From Verrucomicrobiota bacterium (lineage in GTDB: Bacteria; Verrucomicrobiota; Verrucomicrobiia; Chthoniobacterales; UBA10450): a DNA stretch of 43,232 bases. Made by a program: the position numbers and the translations under genes. Below the pieces are notes generated by a model. The model saw nothing but the letters and a program-made list of their open reading frames with translations. It made no database searches and was not told the origin of the DNA. How positions within the stretch are numbered: position 1 is the stretch's first letter; each line of letters begins with the position of its first letter. The stretch is from NCBI GenBank assembly GCA_003218885.1, contig QHOV01000155.1, positions 1-43,232 on the forward strand, given 5' to 3'. Below are positions 8,137-17,122 of this stretch, in pieces.

Positions 8137-8955
8137 ATGACGGAATTGAGCCGCACCCATCTCGACCAACTCGAGAACCAGAGCATTTTTATTTTTCGCG
8201 AGGCGTATCACGCCTTCAAGAATATCGCCATGCCGTGGTCGATGGGCAAAGATTCAAACGTTTTGATTTGGCTGGCGCGCAAGTCTTTTTTCGGCCGCGT
8301 CCCATTACCGGTGTTGCACATCGACACGACTTACGAGTTTCCAGAAATGCTCGAGTTCCGCGAATGGGCGACGAAATATCACAACCTGAATCTGATTGTT
8401 AAAATCAATACCGAAGCGCGTGCGCGCGGAATCGGGTACGAGACGCACGATCCTGTGACGGTGACGCACGAATTGAAAACAGTCGCACTCCAACAGGTGC
8501 TCGCAGAATACAAATGGGATGCGCTGATCACTGGCATCCGCCGCGACGAAGATCCCACGCGCGCGAAGGAGCGATATTTTTCACCGCGCAACGCACAGTT
8601 CGAGTGGGATTATAAGGATCAGCCGCCCGAGTTCTGGGGCCAATTCGTAACCACAACGGCAAAAGGGGAACACGTTCGCGTGCAGCCGTTGCTCGATTGG
8701 ACCGAGGTAGATATCTGGCGCTACATCCAGCGGGAGAATATTCCCATCCCGAAAATGTATTTTTCTCGAGACGGGAAACGTTTTCGCTCATTAGGCTGTA
8801 GTTCCATCACGCATCCGATTGAAAGCACCGCCTCTACAATCGACGAGATCATCGCCGAACTGGAAGCAACAAAAACAACCGAGCGCGCTGGCCGTGCGCA
8901 GGACCAGTACGAGCGCAATGCCATGCAGAAGCTCAGGGCGAAGGGATTTTTATGA
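8137..8955 (+). CDS. cysD: Sulfate adenylyltransferase subunit 2
   Basis: Catalyses formation of adenosine phosphosulfate with CysN in sulfate assimilation. The 272-residue PP-loop protein has SMGKDS at about 35-40, then [33 protein letters not shown] and the C-terminal RAGRAQDQ. The usual CxPCT segment after RSLGC is replaced by GCSSITHP, a mild deviation. It overlaps cysN as ATGA, so the two subunits are coupled. It is slightly shorter than the 300 residues of E. coli CysD, with the loss at the N-terminus. Confidence 0.95.
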   Translation: MTELSRTHLDQLENQSIFIFREAYHAFKNIAMPWSMGKDSNVLIWLARKSFFGRVPLPVLHIDTTYEFPEMLEFREWATKYHNLNLIVKINTEARARGIGYETHDPVTVTHELKTVALQQVLAEYKWDALITGIRRDEDPTRAKERYFSPRNAQFEWDYKDQPPEFWGQFVTTTAKGEHVRVQPLLDWTEVDIWRYIQRENIPIPKMYFSRDGKRFRSLGCSSITHPIESTASTIDEIIAELEATKTTERAGRAQDQYERNAMQKLRAKGFL

Positions 8956-10919
8956 TCGGAAAAGCCAACGTCCAACGCTTAACTTCCAACGCTCAACGTC
9001 CAACTTCAGACATTGAGCCGAAGCTCAATGTCGTTTTCGTAGGTCATGTCGATCACGGTAAGTCCACGTTGATAGGTCGCATTTTGCACAACACTGGTTC
9101 TCTTCCGGAAGGCAAGATCGAAGAAATCAAGAAGGCCTGCGCGGCCGAGGGTACGGAGTTTGAATTCGCGTTTCTGCTCGATGCGCTTCTGGAGGAACAA
9201 AAGCAAAACGTCACCATCGATACTACTGAGATTTCTTTTCGAACGGCGCGACGCCGTTACGCCATCATCGATGCGCCTGGGCACAAAGAATTTTTGAAGA
9301 ACATGATCACCGGCGCATCACGAGCGGATGCAGCGATCCTCGTCATCGGCGCGGACGAAGGCGTGCGCGAACAGAGCCGCCGCCACGCTTACCTACTCAG
9401 TATGCTTGGCATCAAGCAAGTCGTTGTGGTCGTAAACAAAATGGATCTCGTCGATTACTCTGAAAAACGATTTCGCGAGATCGAGCAGGAGTATCGGAAG
9501 TTTCTTAAAGAACTCGGGTTGGACGCCCGAACGTTCATTCCAGCATCGGCCAAAGACGGCGAGAACCTCGCGAGAGCGAGTATGAAAATGAAATGGTACT
9601 GCGCTGCGAACGTTCTCGAAGCGCTCGATCTGCTGGAGCCGCAAAAGGGGGACATCGATCTGCCGTTGCGCTTTTGTGTTCAGGACGTTTATCGCTTCGA
9701 CGGACGGCGTATCATCGCGGGCCGAATTGAGACGGGAACGCTCAGGGTGGGGGACGAATTGATATTTTCGCCAGCAAACAAGTCGTCGATTGTCGCAACG
9801 ATCGAACGCTGGAACGGGCCGGCAAATGGTCCCGCCGTCGCTGGCGATTCGATCGGCATCACTCTTAGCGAACAGATTTTTGTCGAACGCGGCTACGTTG
9901 CATCACACCAGAACGAAACGCCAATCGAGACAAATCGTTTTCACGCTGACTTGTTCTGGATCGTGCGCGAGCCGCTGCGGGTGGGACACTTTTACGATCT
10001 GCGTTTGGCGACACAGCAGGTGAAATGTCAGATCGTTTCGATCGAGCAGGTCATGGATTCATCCACCCTTGAGATAAAGAGCAACCCGCCTTCGGTCGCC
10101 GCGGCGACCTCCGGCGTGGCAGGCGGGCGCGAACAGCTGGAGCGAAACGAGGTTGGCAGACTCACGATTCAAACCCGCGGACCGCTTGTTATCGACAACC
10201 ACGATCGTATTCCGAATATGGGGCGGTTTGTCATCATCAATAACGGACAAATCTGCGGTGGTGGCACGATTTTCGGCGGTGTGTATACGGATCGAACCGT
10301 CGCAAAGAGCAAAAATATCTTCTGGATCGAGGGAAAAATTACGGCCCGCGAACGGGCATTGCGAACCGGCCATCGCGGAGCGGTTGTTTGGTTGACGGGG
10401 CTTTCCGGTGCCGGGAAGTCAACCATCGCACAGTCACTCGAACGCGACCTGTTCAATCACGGCATGGATACGTATGTGCTCGACGGCGACAACATCAGGC
10501 ACGGCTTGAACTCGAATCTCGGCTTCTCGCCCGACGACCGGGTCGAGAACATTCGCCGAGTGAGCGAAGTGGCAAAACTCATGGCGGACGCTGGCACCGT
10601 GGTGATCACTGCATTCATCTCGCCCTATCGAATGGACCGCCGCCGTGCGCGCGAGATTGCACTCGAAGGCAACGCGGAGTTTATCGAAGTGTTCGTTGAC
10701 GCGCCGCTGGAAGTTTGTGAAGCGCGCGATCCGAAGAATCTCTATAAAAAAGCGCGGGCCGGGGAAATTCGGGAGTTCACCGGAATCGATGCGCCCTACG
10801 AAGCGCCGGACGACCCGGAGATCGTCGTGCATACAGATAAGCAAACCGTCGATGAATCCGTCGCGACGATTCTCGAACAGTTGTTGCCGCGCTTGAGAGA
10901 CTACGGCGCGGACGACTAG
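8952..10919 (+). CDS. cysNC: Bifunctional sulfate adenylyltransferase subunit 1 / adenylylsulfate kinase
   Basis: GTP-driven sulfate activation plus phosphorylation to PAPS. Of 655 residues, the N-terminal GTPase has GHVDHGKST (31-39), DAPGHKEF and NKMDLV. Beta-barrel domains follow, and the C-terminal APS kinase begins near 470 with GLSGAGKST and ends with the [12 protein letters not shown] and FTGIDAPYE motifs. Two stretches do not belong to the family. Residues 6-19 are the tandem peptides NVQRLTS and NAQRPTS coded by six heptanucleotide repeats. Residues 378-392 are coded by a 43-base palindromic element in the third domain. All catalytic motifs are intact, so the enzyme is probably active. 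Confidence 0.95.
   Translation: MIGKANVQRLTSNAQRPTSDIEPKLNVVFVGHVDHGKSTLIGRILHNTGSLPEGKIEEIKKACAAEGTEFEFAFLLDALLEEQKQNVTIDTTEISFRTARRRYAIIDAPGHKEFLKNMITGASRADAAILVIGADEGVREQSRRHAYLLSMLGIKQVVVVVNKMDLVDYSEKRFREIEQEYRKFLKELGLDARTFIPASAKDGENLARASMKMKWYCAANVLEALDLLEPQKGDIDLPLRFCVQDVYRFDGRRIIAGRIETGTLRVGDELIFSPANKSSIVATIERWNGPANGPAVAGDSIGITLSEQIFVERGYVASHQNETPIETNRFHADLFWIVREPLRVGHFYDLRLATQQVKCQIVSIEQVMDSSTLEIKSNPPSVAAATSGVAGGREQLERNEVGRLTIQTRGPLVIDNHDRIPNMGRFVIINNGQICGGGTIFGGVYTDRTVAKSKNIFWIEGKITARERALRTGHRGAVVWLTGLSGAGKSTIAQSLERDLFNHGMDTYVLDGDNIRHGLNSNLGFSPDDRVENIRRVSEVAKLMADAGTVVITAFISPYRMDRRRAREIALEGNAEFIEVFVDAPLEVCEARDPKNLYKKARAGEIREFTGIDAPYEAPDDPEIVVHTDKQTVDESVATILEQLLPRLRDYGADD
8965..9006. 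repeat. Heptanucleotide repeat inside the cysN reading frame
   Basis: Six consecutive 7-base units related to YCAACGT fill this stretch. Because three units make 21 bases, the translation is a 7-residue peptide repeated twice ([14 protein letters not shown]). The same motif and nearly the same peptide occur inside obgE at 26594. Confidence 0.85.
10085..10127. repeat. Palindromic element inside cysN
   Basis: Ends CCCGCC and GGCGGG are complementary and enclose a perfect 16-base palindrome GGTCGCCGCGGCGACC (10094-10109). It codes for a Pro, Ser, Ala, Gly-rich insert where CysN relatives have a short loop. Confidence 0.75.
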
Positions 10920-10957
10920 AGCGTTTTTAGGACATTATAGTCGCTCGGGCGCTGAAG

Positions 10958-10976
10958 CACAGGCATCTTGCCTGTG
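10958..10976. repeat. Perfect 8-bp hairpin after cysNC
   Basis: CACAGGCA and TGCCTGTG around loop TCT, 38 bases after the cysNC stop. It could act as part of a terminator, though no T-run follows. It directly abuts the acetyltransferase remnant. Confidence 0.65.
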
Positions 10977-10981
10977 TCACT

Positions 10982-11164
10982 ACGCCTCTTACAATTCGCG
11001 ACGCCAAACTCAGCGATGCGCCAGCGCTTGCGGCGCTGATGTGTGGACTTGGTTACGAAACAACAACCGCCGAAATGCGTCAGCTGAAAGAATTCTTCGA
11101 CGGCGGAAGACAAAGACCCTGCGTACTTTGTTTCAATCAGGAATTCGCCGAAGCGGCGGACTAA
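10982..11164 (+). pseudogene. Remnant of a GNAT-family acetyltransferase
   Basis: Sixty codons ending in TAA, with no start codon. The first 34 read like the N-terminus of a GNAT acetyltransferase: TPLTIRDAKLSDAPALAALM, then GLGYETTTAEMRQ. The sequence then loses resemblance to the family after about residue 40 and stops, whereas an intact protein would have about 145 residues and an acetyl-CoA loop. The place where the start codon should be is taken by the hairpin at 10958. Assignment rests on the N-terminal pattern only. Confidence 0.5.
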
Positions 11165-11185
11165 AGACCGCCGTTCCTTGGCTGG

Positions 11186-12550
11186 TCAGGAAATCCAGAT
11201 CGTTTTCGCGTTTGTGAATTCACGGATTCCGGCGGCGCCGAGCTCGCGGCCGAAACCGGAATGTTTTACTCCGCCAAAGGGCAGACGCGGATCGGACGCG
11301 ACCATGGCGTTGATGAAAACCATTCCGGCGTCCAGCTCAGACGCGAAGAGTTTCTGCTCTTCGCGGTCGTTGGTCCAGGCGCTCGAGCCGAGGCCAAACG
11401 TGGTATCGTTTGCCAGTTCGATTGCCTCGGCGGCATCGCGCACACGGAAAATGGATGCGACGGGGCCGAACACTTCCTCGCGATAGGCGGGCGATTCTTT
11501 CGGCACATCGACGAGAACAGTTGGCTCGTAGAAAAATCCGGCACCATGAATGCGGTTGCCGCCGGTCAATAATTTTGCGCCTGCGGCAATCGTTTTCTGC
11601 ACCTGATCGTGCACAACCTTCAGGATTTGTTCCGTCGCGAGTGGACCAACCTCAGTCTCCGGATCCATGGGATCGCCGGTCTTTAGCGCGCGCATGCGCG
11701 CGACGAACTGCTTGAGAAACTCGTCGTAAATTTGATCCGCGATCATAAATCGCTTTGCTGCGATGCATGATTGCCCAGTGTTGATGATGCGCGCTTTGAC
11801 CGCAGTGCTCAATGCCCGCTCGAAGTCTGCGCTCGGCATCACGATCAAGGCATCGCTGCCGCCGAGCTCGAGCACGCTCTTTTTGATCTCGCGCGCGGCA
11901 GTGCTCGCCACTGCGCTCCCGGCTTTTTCGCTGCCCGTCAGCGTCACCGCTTTAACGCGTGGATCGACAATTACTTTTTCCACCTGATCCGGCTCGATGA
12001 GCAGCGTTTGAAAAACACCGTCGTCGAATCCGACGCGGCAAAAGATTTCTTCAATGGCCAGCGCGCACTGCGGAACATTAGACGCGTGCTTCAGCAGTCC
12101 GACGTTGCCCGCCAATAGCGCCGGCGCGGCGAATCGAAATACCTGCCAGAAAGGAAAATTCCACGGCATGATGGCGAGCACGGGTCCGAGCGGTTGATAC
12201 TGCACGTAACTTTCAGCGGCATCGGTCTGCGCCGCTTCGTCCTCTAAAAATCGTTCCCCGTTCTCTGCATAAAACCGGCAACCCCGCGCGCACTTCTCGA
12301 TTTCTGCGACTGAATCGCGAAACAGTTTCCCCATCTCGAGCTTGATGATCTCAGCAAAGTTTTTCTTTTCCTGAAATAGCAACTCCGTCGCGCCGTGCAT
12401 CAACTCCGAGCGCTCGGCAAACGTAGTTCGACGATATCTCCTGAATGCCTTTTCGGCGCGGCTCAGTCGTTTCTCGATTTCAGAATCGTCAAAAGGAGAA
12501 AACTCTTTCAGCTTTTCGCCCGTGGCGGGATTGATTGAGGCGATCGCCAT
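11186..12550 (-). CDS. Aldehyde dehydrogenase, succinate-semialdehyde dehydrogenase-like
   Basis: NAD(P)-dependent oxidation of an aldehyde to its acid. The 454 residues follow the short GabD/Sad layout: INPATGE at the start, MPWNFPFWQ, the general base Glu in LELGGSDALI, the catalytic Cys in NTGQSCIAAKR, then EEVFGPV and LPFGGVKHSGFGRELG. The closest remembered relatives act on succinate semialdehyde, but the substrate cannot be settled from sequence. It is a single gene separated by 70 bases, including a hairpin, from the transporter genes upstream on the same strand. Confidence 0.9.
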   Translation of the reverse strand: MAIASINPATGEKLKEFSPFDDSEIEKRLSRAEKAFRRYRRTTFAERSELMHGATELLFQEKKNFAEIIKLEMGKLFRDSVAEIEKCARGCRFYAENGERFLEDEAAQTDAAESYVQYQPLGPVLAIMPWNFPFWQVFRFAAPALLAGNVGLLKHASNVPQCALAIEEIFCRVGFDDGVFQTLLIEPDQVEKVIVDPRVKAVTLTGSEKAGSAVASTAAREIKKSVLELGGSDALIVMPSADFERALSTAVKARIINTGQSCIAAKRFMIADQIYDEFLKQFVARMRALKTGDPMDPETEVGPLATEQILKVVHDQVQKTIAAGAKLLTGGNRIHGAGFFYEPTVLVDVPKESPAYREEVFGPVASIFRVRDAAEAIELANDTTFGLGSSAWTNDREEQKLFASELDAGMVFINAMVASDPRLPFGGVKHSGFGRELGAAGIREFTNAKTIWIS

Positions 12551-12557
12551 CAGTAAA

Positions 12558-12582
12558 TGTAGCGCAAGCTTCGCAGCTTGCG
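12558..12582. repeat. TGTAG hairpin
   Basis: TGTAG (12558-12562) followed directly by the perfect 8-bp stem CGCAAGCT/AGCTTGCG around loop TCGC. It lies just upstream of the aldehyde dehydrogenase start on the minus strand, after the transporter gene, and shares layout but not stem sequence with the other TGTAG hairpins. Confidence 0.65.
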
Positions 12583-12620
12583 ACCGAACGTCGCACGCAA
12601 GCGCGGACTCCAGCGCAACT

Positions 12621-14132
12621 CTAGAGTCGTAATCCTTTTGGAATCAGAACGCGATCGAGCACATCGAAAAACCATTGGACAAGCAAGGCCAGCAGAGCCG
12701 CTGGAATCGCGCCTTCCAAGATCGTGATGTGGTCGTTCAGGTTGAGGCCGCTTAAGATTGGCTCGCCTAGCCCTCCGGCGCCGATCAATGCCGCGAGTGT
12801 TGCCGTGCCAACATTAATCACCGCGCTTGTTTTGATTCCCGACAGGATCGAGCGCGACGCCATTGGAAGATAAATTTCCCACAGCCGGACGATCGGGCTC
12901 AGTCCCAACGCAATGGCGGACTCGCGGAATGATCGCGGGATATCCTGCAAACCGCTTGCCGTGTTGCGTACGATCGGCAACAACCCATAAAGGAAAAGCG
13001 CAGCAATCGCCGTGCGGACGCTGATTCCGAAAAAGGGAAGGGGGACAAGCAATGCCAGCAACGCCAGCGATGGAATGGTTTGCACGATGCTGGCGAAACC
13101 CAGAATGCCCTGACCAATCGGTCCGCCGCGACTGGCAACGATGCCGAGCGGAACGCCGAAGGCCACCGAAAGCAGCAGCGAGAATCCGGCCAATTCCAGA
13201 TGGCGCAGCGTCCAGCGCGTTAATTTGTGACTGAAGGACTCGCTGTAGATCATGTTCGATTTGCCGTGCGACTCAAAATATTGGCCGGCGGCCTTTGCAT
13301 AATCTTTCGTTCTCTCTGCCACCGCGTTCAGACGCGTCATGAGCGTTTCATCGATTGTTCCTTCGAGCGTTTTTAGGAGTGCAGTCCTCCTGTCATCCAG
13401 CGATAGGCGATAGAGAAAGACCGCGTCGTAGCGCGGGAAAAAATTTAGATCATCAGCGAGGACGAACAGATCGTTCTCGACGATTTTCGCATCGGTCGAA
13501 TAAGCGTCTTTGACGTCTATCTCTCCGGCCGCAAGCGCGGCATAACCGAGCGCGTGATCGATACCGCGCATGTCTTGTTGACGAAGGGCGTAACGTTGGC
13601 GCAACCGCGGCCAGCCATCCTGCCGGTCCAGAAATTCATGGGTTAAGCCCAGTTTCAAGTCGGGGTGCTTTTTGAGATCGCTAAGGGAACGTATGCCGAG
13701 CCTTTCAGCTTCGCTTCGGCGCATGACCAGAGCCCAGGTATTGTTGAAGCCTAACGGATTCGTCATGCCGACACCGAAGGCGCGTAGTCGTTCCCGAATG
13801 GAATCGAGCGAGTGTGTGCCCGGTTCCTTCAGGATCTCTTCACTGATCGTCCCAGTGTATTCTGGATAGACTTGAATCTCTCCGGTCTTCAACGCCTGCC
13901 AGACGATAATTGTCCCACCCATGCCGGGACGGAATTCGACTTCTCCCGGAGCCTCTTGGAGTGTGCGCTGCGCGATTTCTCCAAGCACGTACGATTCCGT
14001 GAATTTTTTTGAGCCGATCACGACCGGCTGGCCAGAAGCTGAAGAAGAAGTAATCAGGAAAGCAGGAACGCAGGAAAAGAAGAGGAATCGAAACAATCTT
14101 TCCTCTTTTCCTGTTTTCCTTATTCGCTTCAT
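12621..14132 (-). CDS. Betaine/osmoprotectant ABC transporter, fused substrate-binding and permease protein
   Basis: Imports quaternary ammonium osmolytes. The 503 residues hold a signal region (1-34), a periplasmic OpuAC/OsmF-type binding domain (about 35-300, starting VIGSKKFTESYVLGE), and a BPD permease domain (about 310-495) with the EAA-like loop of ALGLSPIVRLWEIYLP. In OpuC and ProU systems these are usually separate proteins. Residues 5-26 of the signal region are coded by octanucleotide repeats. The ATG overlaps the stop of the ATPase gene as ATGA. Fusion in this order is known for some members of the family, so it is probably functional. Confidence 0.9.
   Translation of the reverse strand: MKRIRKTGKEERLFRFLFFSCVPAFLITSSSASGQPVVIGSKKFTESYVLGEIAQRTLQEAPGEVEFRPGMGGTIIVWQALKTGEIQVYPEYTGTISEEILKEPGTHSLDSIRERLRAFGVGMTNPLGFNNTWALVMRRSEAERLGIRSLSDLKKHPDLKLGLTHEFLDRQDGWPRLRQRYALRQQDMRGIDHALGYAALAAGEIDVKDAYSTDAKIVENDLFVLADDLNFFPRYDAVFLYRLSLDDRRTALLKTLEGTIDETLMTRLNAVAERTKDYAKAAGQYFESHGKSNMIYSESFSHKLTRWTLRHLELAGFSLLLSVAFGVPLGIVASRGGPIGQGILGFASIVQTIPSLALLALLVPLPFFGISVRTAIAALFLYGLLPIVRNTASGLQDIPRSFRESAIALGLSPIVRLWEIYLPMASRSILSGIKTSAVINVGTATLAALIGAGGLGEPILSGLNLNDHITILEGAIPAALLALLVQWFFDVLDRVLIPKGLRL
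14055..14120. repeat. Inverted octamer repeats forming the transporter signal-peptide code
   Basis: Three tandem octamers of the form CAGGAAAR (14055-14078) and three of the form YTTTTCCT (14097-14120) are complementary to one another across an 18-base spacer. The whole lies within codons 5-26 of the betaine transporter gene. Confidence 0.75.
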
Positions 14133-14872
14133 ACAATGGGGATTCCTCGCTGCGCGTGGATGAATTCCGATACGAAAGCGTCTGCTGGTCTTTCGCGGAG
14201 ATCGGTGACCGAACCTTTTTGCACGATCCGGCCTTCATTCATGAGCACGATTTCATCGCCGAAATAAATCGCCTCCGCCAAATCGTGAGTGACGAAGAGG
14301 ACCGTCTGACCTAAGCGCGTGAAAATTTCCTTGAGATCTTTTTGCAAAGACGCGCGCACTAACGGATCGAGCGCGCCAAGCGGTTCGTCGAGCAACAACA
14401 GCTCTGGCGAAAGCATTAGAGCGCGCATCAAGCTGACACGCTGCCGCTGGCCACCCGAAAGTTCGAGGGGAAATCGCAGAAGCAGGTTCTCAGAAAACCT
14501 TGTCAGCGCGCACAATTCCAGGAGCCTGCTTTGCATTTCTTCCTGGGATTTCCCAATGTGGCGCGCCATCAAGAGGACATTGGCGCGCGCGGTCAAATGC
14601 GGGAACAGGCCGCCTTCCTGGATCACGTAACCAATTCGGTGCCGAAGAACGTCGATGTTATCGGGCCTAATTACTTCACCGTTGAACTCGATTGAGCCAG
14701 AATCCGGCTCGATCAAGCGAATGATCAATCGCAGCAAAGTTGATTTCCCACAGCCGCTCGGCCCGATCAGCACGGTGGTCTTGCTGCGCTCGACCAAGAG
14801 ATTCGTCGGCTGCAGCGCAACGGTGTCCGCGTAGCGTTTGCTGACGTTAACCAGTCGAAACAGTGCGCTCAT
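14129..14872 (-). CDS. ABC transporter ATP-binding protein for betaine/osmoprotectant
   Basis: Energises the fused transporter downstream. The 247 residues contain Walker A GPSGCGKST, Q-loop YVIQEGGLFPH, signature LSGGQRQR, Walker B LLLLDEP and the switch His in FVTHD. There is no C-terminal CBS pair like that of OpuCA/ProV, so the ionic-strength or nucleotide sensing known for those is not expected here. The ATG at 14872 gives MSALFRLVNVSKRY; upstream codons to 14905 do not look like coding sequence. Its stop overlaps the start of the fused gene. Confidence 0.92.
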   Translation of the reverse strand: MSALFRLVNVSKRYADTVALQPTNLLVERSKTTVLIGPSGCGKSTLLRLIIRLIEPDSGSIEFNGEVIRPDNIDVLRHRIGYVIQEGGLFPHLTARANVLLMARHIGKSQEEMQSRLLELCALTRFSENLLLRFPLELSGGQRQRVSLMRALMLSPELLLLDEPLGALDPLVRASLQKDLKEIFTRLGQTVLFVTHDLAEAIYFGDEIVLMNEGRIVQKGSVTDLRERPADAFVSEFIHAQRGIPIV

Positions 14873-14932
14873 TGCTCGCGAGTGGGCAGGCAATCCTGCA
14901 TGCAAGTTCTAGGTCTGCAAACACGCAAGGGC

Positions 14933-14950
14933 GCAGACAGGATTGTCTGC
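14933..14950. repeat. Hairpin between egtD and the ABC transporter gene
   Basis: GCAGACA and TGTCTGC around loop GGAT, a perfect 7-bp stem ending 2 bases from the egtD stop. A second small inverted repeat GCAGG/CCTGC lies about 35 bases to the left. It may help end egtD transcription. Confidence 0.6.
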
Positions 14951-14951
14951 G

Positions 14952-15833
14952 TCACGATGCTGCTACAAAATAGAAAACTCCGAACAAACGCGCATTATCA
15001 GTCCACATGCGAACAAACCGGAATCCTGCCTTGCCGGCGAGCCTCGCGAACTCTTCCGGCGCATATTTGTAGGAGAACTCGGTGATGATCTTTTCGCCTG
15101 TGCGAAAATGAAACTTTTGTTCGTCGAGATGAACAAACTGATCGATCTCGCTGATGAGATACATTTCGATTCGCCCTGCGTCTGAATTGTAAACAGCACA
15201 GTGGCGCCAGGACTCCAGGTCGAAATCGGCGCCGAGTTCGCGGTTCAGGCGCGTCAACAGGTTCAAATTGAATTGTGCAGTAACGCCGGCGCGGTCGTTG
15301 TACGCGGCTTCGAGCACAAGCGGATCCTTTTTTAAATCAGCGCCAATGAGCAGGCCGCCGTTTTCCCGGCAAACATTGGCAACGCGACGTACCGGTTGCA
15401 GGTAGTCGGCACAAACCGGCAGAATTTCCATGTTGGGAAAAATGTTCTGGAAAAGAGCAGTCGATTCACGCAGTTGCTTTTCCGAGATATCGACAGGGAT
15501 ATAAACAGCGGGGTCCTTGAGCGTTTCAATCAGAATACGGGTCTTGGTGCCCGCGCCGGTGCCGAGTCCGATCAGCTCGATATTGGGTCCCAGGTGCGAC
15601 GCGATCTCAGCGCGATTGCGATCCAGAATGTCGATCTCGGTGCGGGTGATGTAATACTCTGGCAGCTCGCAAATCTTTTGGAACAACGCCGCGCCCCGCG
15701 CATCGTAAAAATATTTGCATGGAAGCGTACGTTGATTGCTGGAAAGACCAGTAATCGCGTCTGCCAGAAAATCAGAACCGGCGGGCGCAACCTCGGAAAC
15801 AGGTGGCATAGCCGTTCGTGTTTCGGCGGTCAT
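14952..15833 (-). CDS. egtD: L-histidine N-alpha-methyltransferase with internal deletion
   Basis: EgtD trimethylates histidine to hercynine with S-adenosylmethionine, the first step to ergothioneine. The 293 residues match the family at both ends: CKYFYDARGAALFQKICELPEYYITRTE, LGTGAGTKTR, IPVDIS, then LLIGADLKKD, YNDRAGVTAQFNLNLL, GRIEMYL and WTD near the end. Between them, CADYLQPV (to residue 148) passes straight to RVANVCRENGG. The family has about 33-36 more residues here, including the FPGSTIGNF motif that lines the active site. The frame is kept. As written the enzyme is probably inactive. The gene follows egtB; see the finding on conserved-block deletions. Confidence 0.85.
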   Translation of the reverse strand: MTAETRTAMPPVSEVAPAGSDFLADAITGLSSNQRTLPCKYFYDARGAALFQKICELPEYYITRTEIDILDRNRAEIASHLGPNIELIGLGTGAGTKTRILIETLKDPAVYIPVDISEKQLRESTALFQNIFPNMEILPVCADYLQPVRRVANVCRENGGLLIGADLKKDPLVLEAAYNDRAGVTAQFNLNLLTRLNRELGADFDLESWRHCAVYNSDAGRIEMYLISEIDQFVHLDEQKFHFRTGEKIITEFSYKYAPEEFARLAGKAGFRFVRMWTDNARLFGVFYFVAAS

Positions 15834-15881
15834 TATGGCATTATCGTTTGGCGCGCACCAGGCGGTCGCTGCCTTAGCGAT

Positions 15882-17122
15882 TCATTGTGGATCGCGTGCG
15901 AGTCTGATCCCCGTAAACTGCCAGCGTTTCTCTGGTTGGAAGAAATTGCGATACGTGTGGCGAATGTGGCTGCGCGACGTGGCGCAGGAACCGCCACGCA
16001 AAACGTATTGGTTGCACATGAACTTGCCGTTGTATTCGCCGAGAGCGCCCGGCGCCGCGCGATAACCGGGATAAGGCGAGTAGGCGCTGCGCGTCCATTC
16101 CCAGACGTCGCCAAACATTTGATGAAGACGCATATCGTGTCCTGGAGTGGACAACGCCCGCGGATGAAAAGTTTCGCCTTCGACGAAATTTCCTTCCACC
16201 GGACAATCCAATGCAGCGCGATCCCATTTGACAGCGTAAAGTTCCACCAGACACCGTCGCGTTTCGTCCAATAAAGGGGCGCTTGCCAGCGTTGTTCATT
16301 CACTGTCATCCATCCGAGCGATAACCAGAATTCCGTCCGCGTGTAGCCACCGTCTTCGATGAATTCGATGTACTCGCCGTTTGTTACCGGTCGCGACGCG
16401 AGTGAAAATGCGGCAACCAAGGCTTGATGCCGCGGTCCTTCGTTATCATACGCGAATTCGTCACCGTTATGACCAATGGCGATTGTTGTCTCCTCGAAAT
16501 CAACGAACTGATAGGGACGCCGCGCCCCGCTGTCCGGACGCCGCAGCGCGGCGTCCCCACCTCGAAAAACTGGATAGAGCGGGTTTTGCGCGAACACGTG
16601 CTTGATGTCTGTGATGAGCAATTCCTGATGTTGCTGTTCATGATGAATGCCCAGAACAAGGATCGGCTCGATTTTATCCAGCAGTTTTTCGTCGGCGCCG
16701 GAGAGCAGGTCGTCGATGTGCGAATCGACCGACGCGCGGTAGCGTTGCGCTCCAATCACAGTCGGGCGCGAAATTAGTCCACGCAGATCGCGCCGATGCA
16801 TGTCGCCGGCCGCATTGTAGTACGAATTGAAAAGATAAGCGTATTCAGGAATTTCGGCCCGATATCCCGGAACGAACTTTTTCAGGATAAACGTCTCGAA
16901 AAACCAGGTGGTATGGGCGAGGTGCCACTTGGTCGGGCTGACGTCGGGCATTGATTGTACAACGCAGTCTTCCGGTTCAAGACCTGAGCACAGCGTGTTG
17001 GTGAAATTTCTGATTTGATGAAAGCGAGCAAGCAAAGTATCAACAGCTGCCCCGCTCGAATTCAAAAAAGATCGTTTCGCCGCTGCCGTGTCGGTAGCGG
17101 CGTCAGCTGAGGCCACGCTCAA
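15882..17122 (-). pseudogene. egtB: Ergothioneine-type sulfoxide synthase EgtB, broken by deletion and frameshift
   Basis: EgtB is the iron enzyme that joins sulfur to hercynine. The first 298 codons (17122 to 16229) give the DinB-like domain with SPTKWHLAHTTWFFE and GIHHEQQHQELL, then the start of the FGE-sulfatase domain up to [11 protein letters not shown]. The C-terminus is in another frame (16226 to 15882): [55 protein letters not shown]. About 34 codons plus one base, including the CHVSYYEADAxARWAG region, are missing at about 16228. In the first frame translation runs on as a nonsense tail to 15833. A hairpin insert codes residues 189-196. The start is TTG and overlaps the upstream stop. 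Confidence 0.85.
16536..16556. repeat. 9-bp hairpin inside egtB
   Basis: GGACGCCGC and GCGGCGTCC flank AGC, a perfect 9-bp stem. It codes GDAALRRP in the linker between the DinB and FGE domains of EgtB, where the family is variable. A second copy of GGACGCCGCG lies about 20 bases to the left. Confidence 0.7.

Noticed and set aside
14129-14905. Longer start for the ABC ATPase at 14905
   Set aside because: The extra 11 residues come from DNA carrying repeats and lack family resemblance; MSALFRLVNVSKRY is the usual start.
15396-16274. A 292-codon plus-strand frame across egtD and egtB
   Set aside because: It is antisense to clearly conserved EgtD and EgtB sequence and has no family resemblance.
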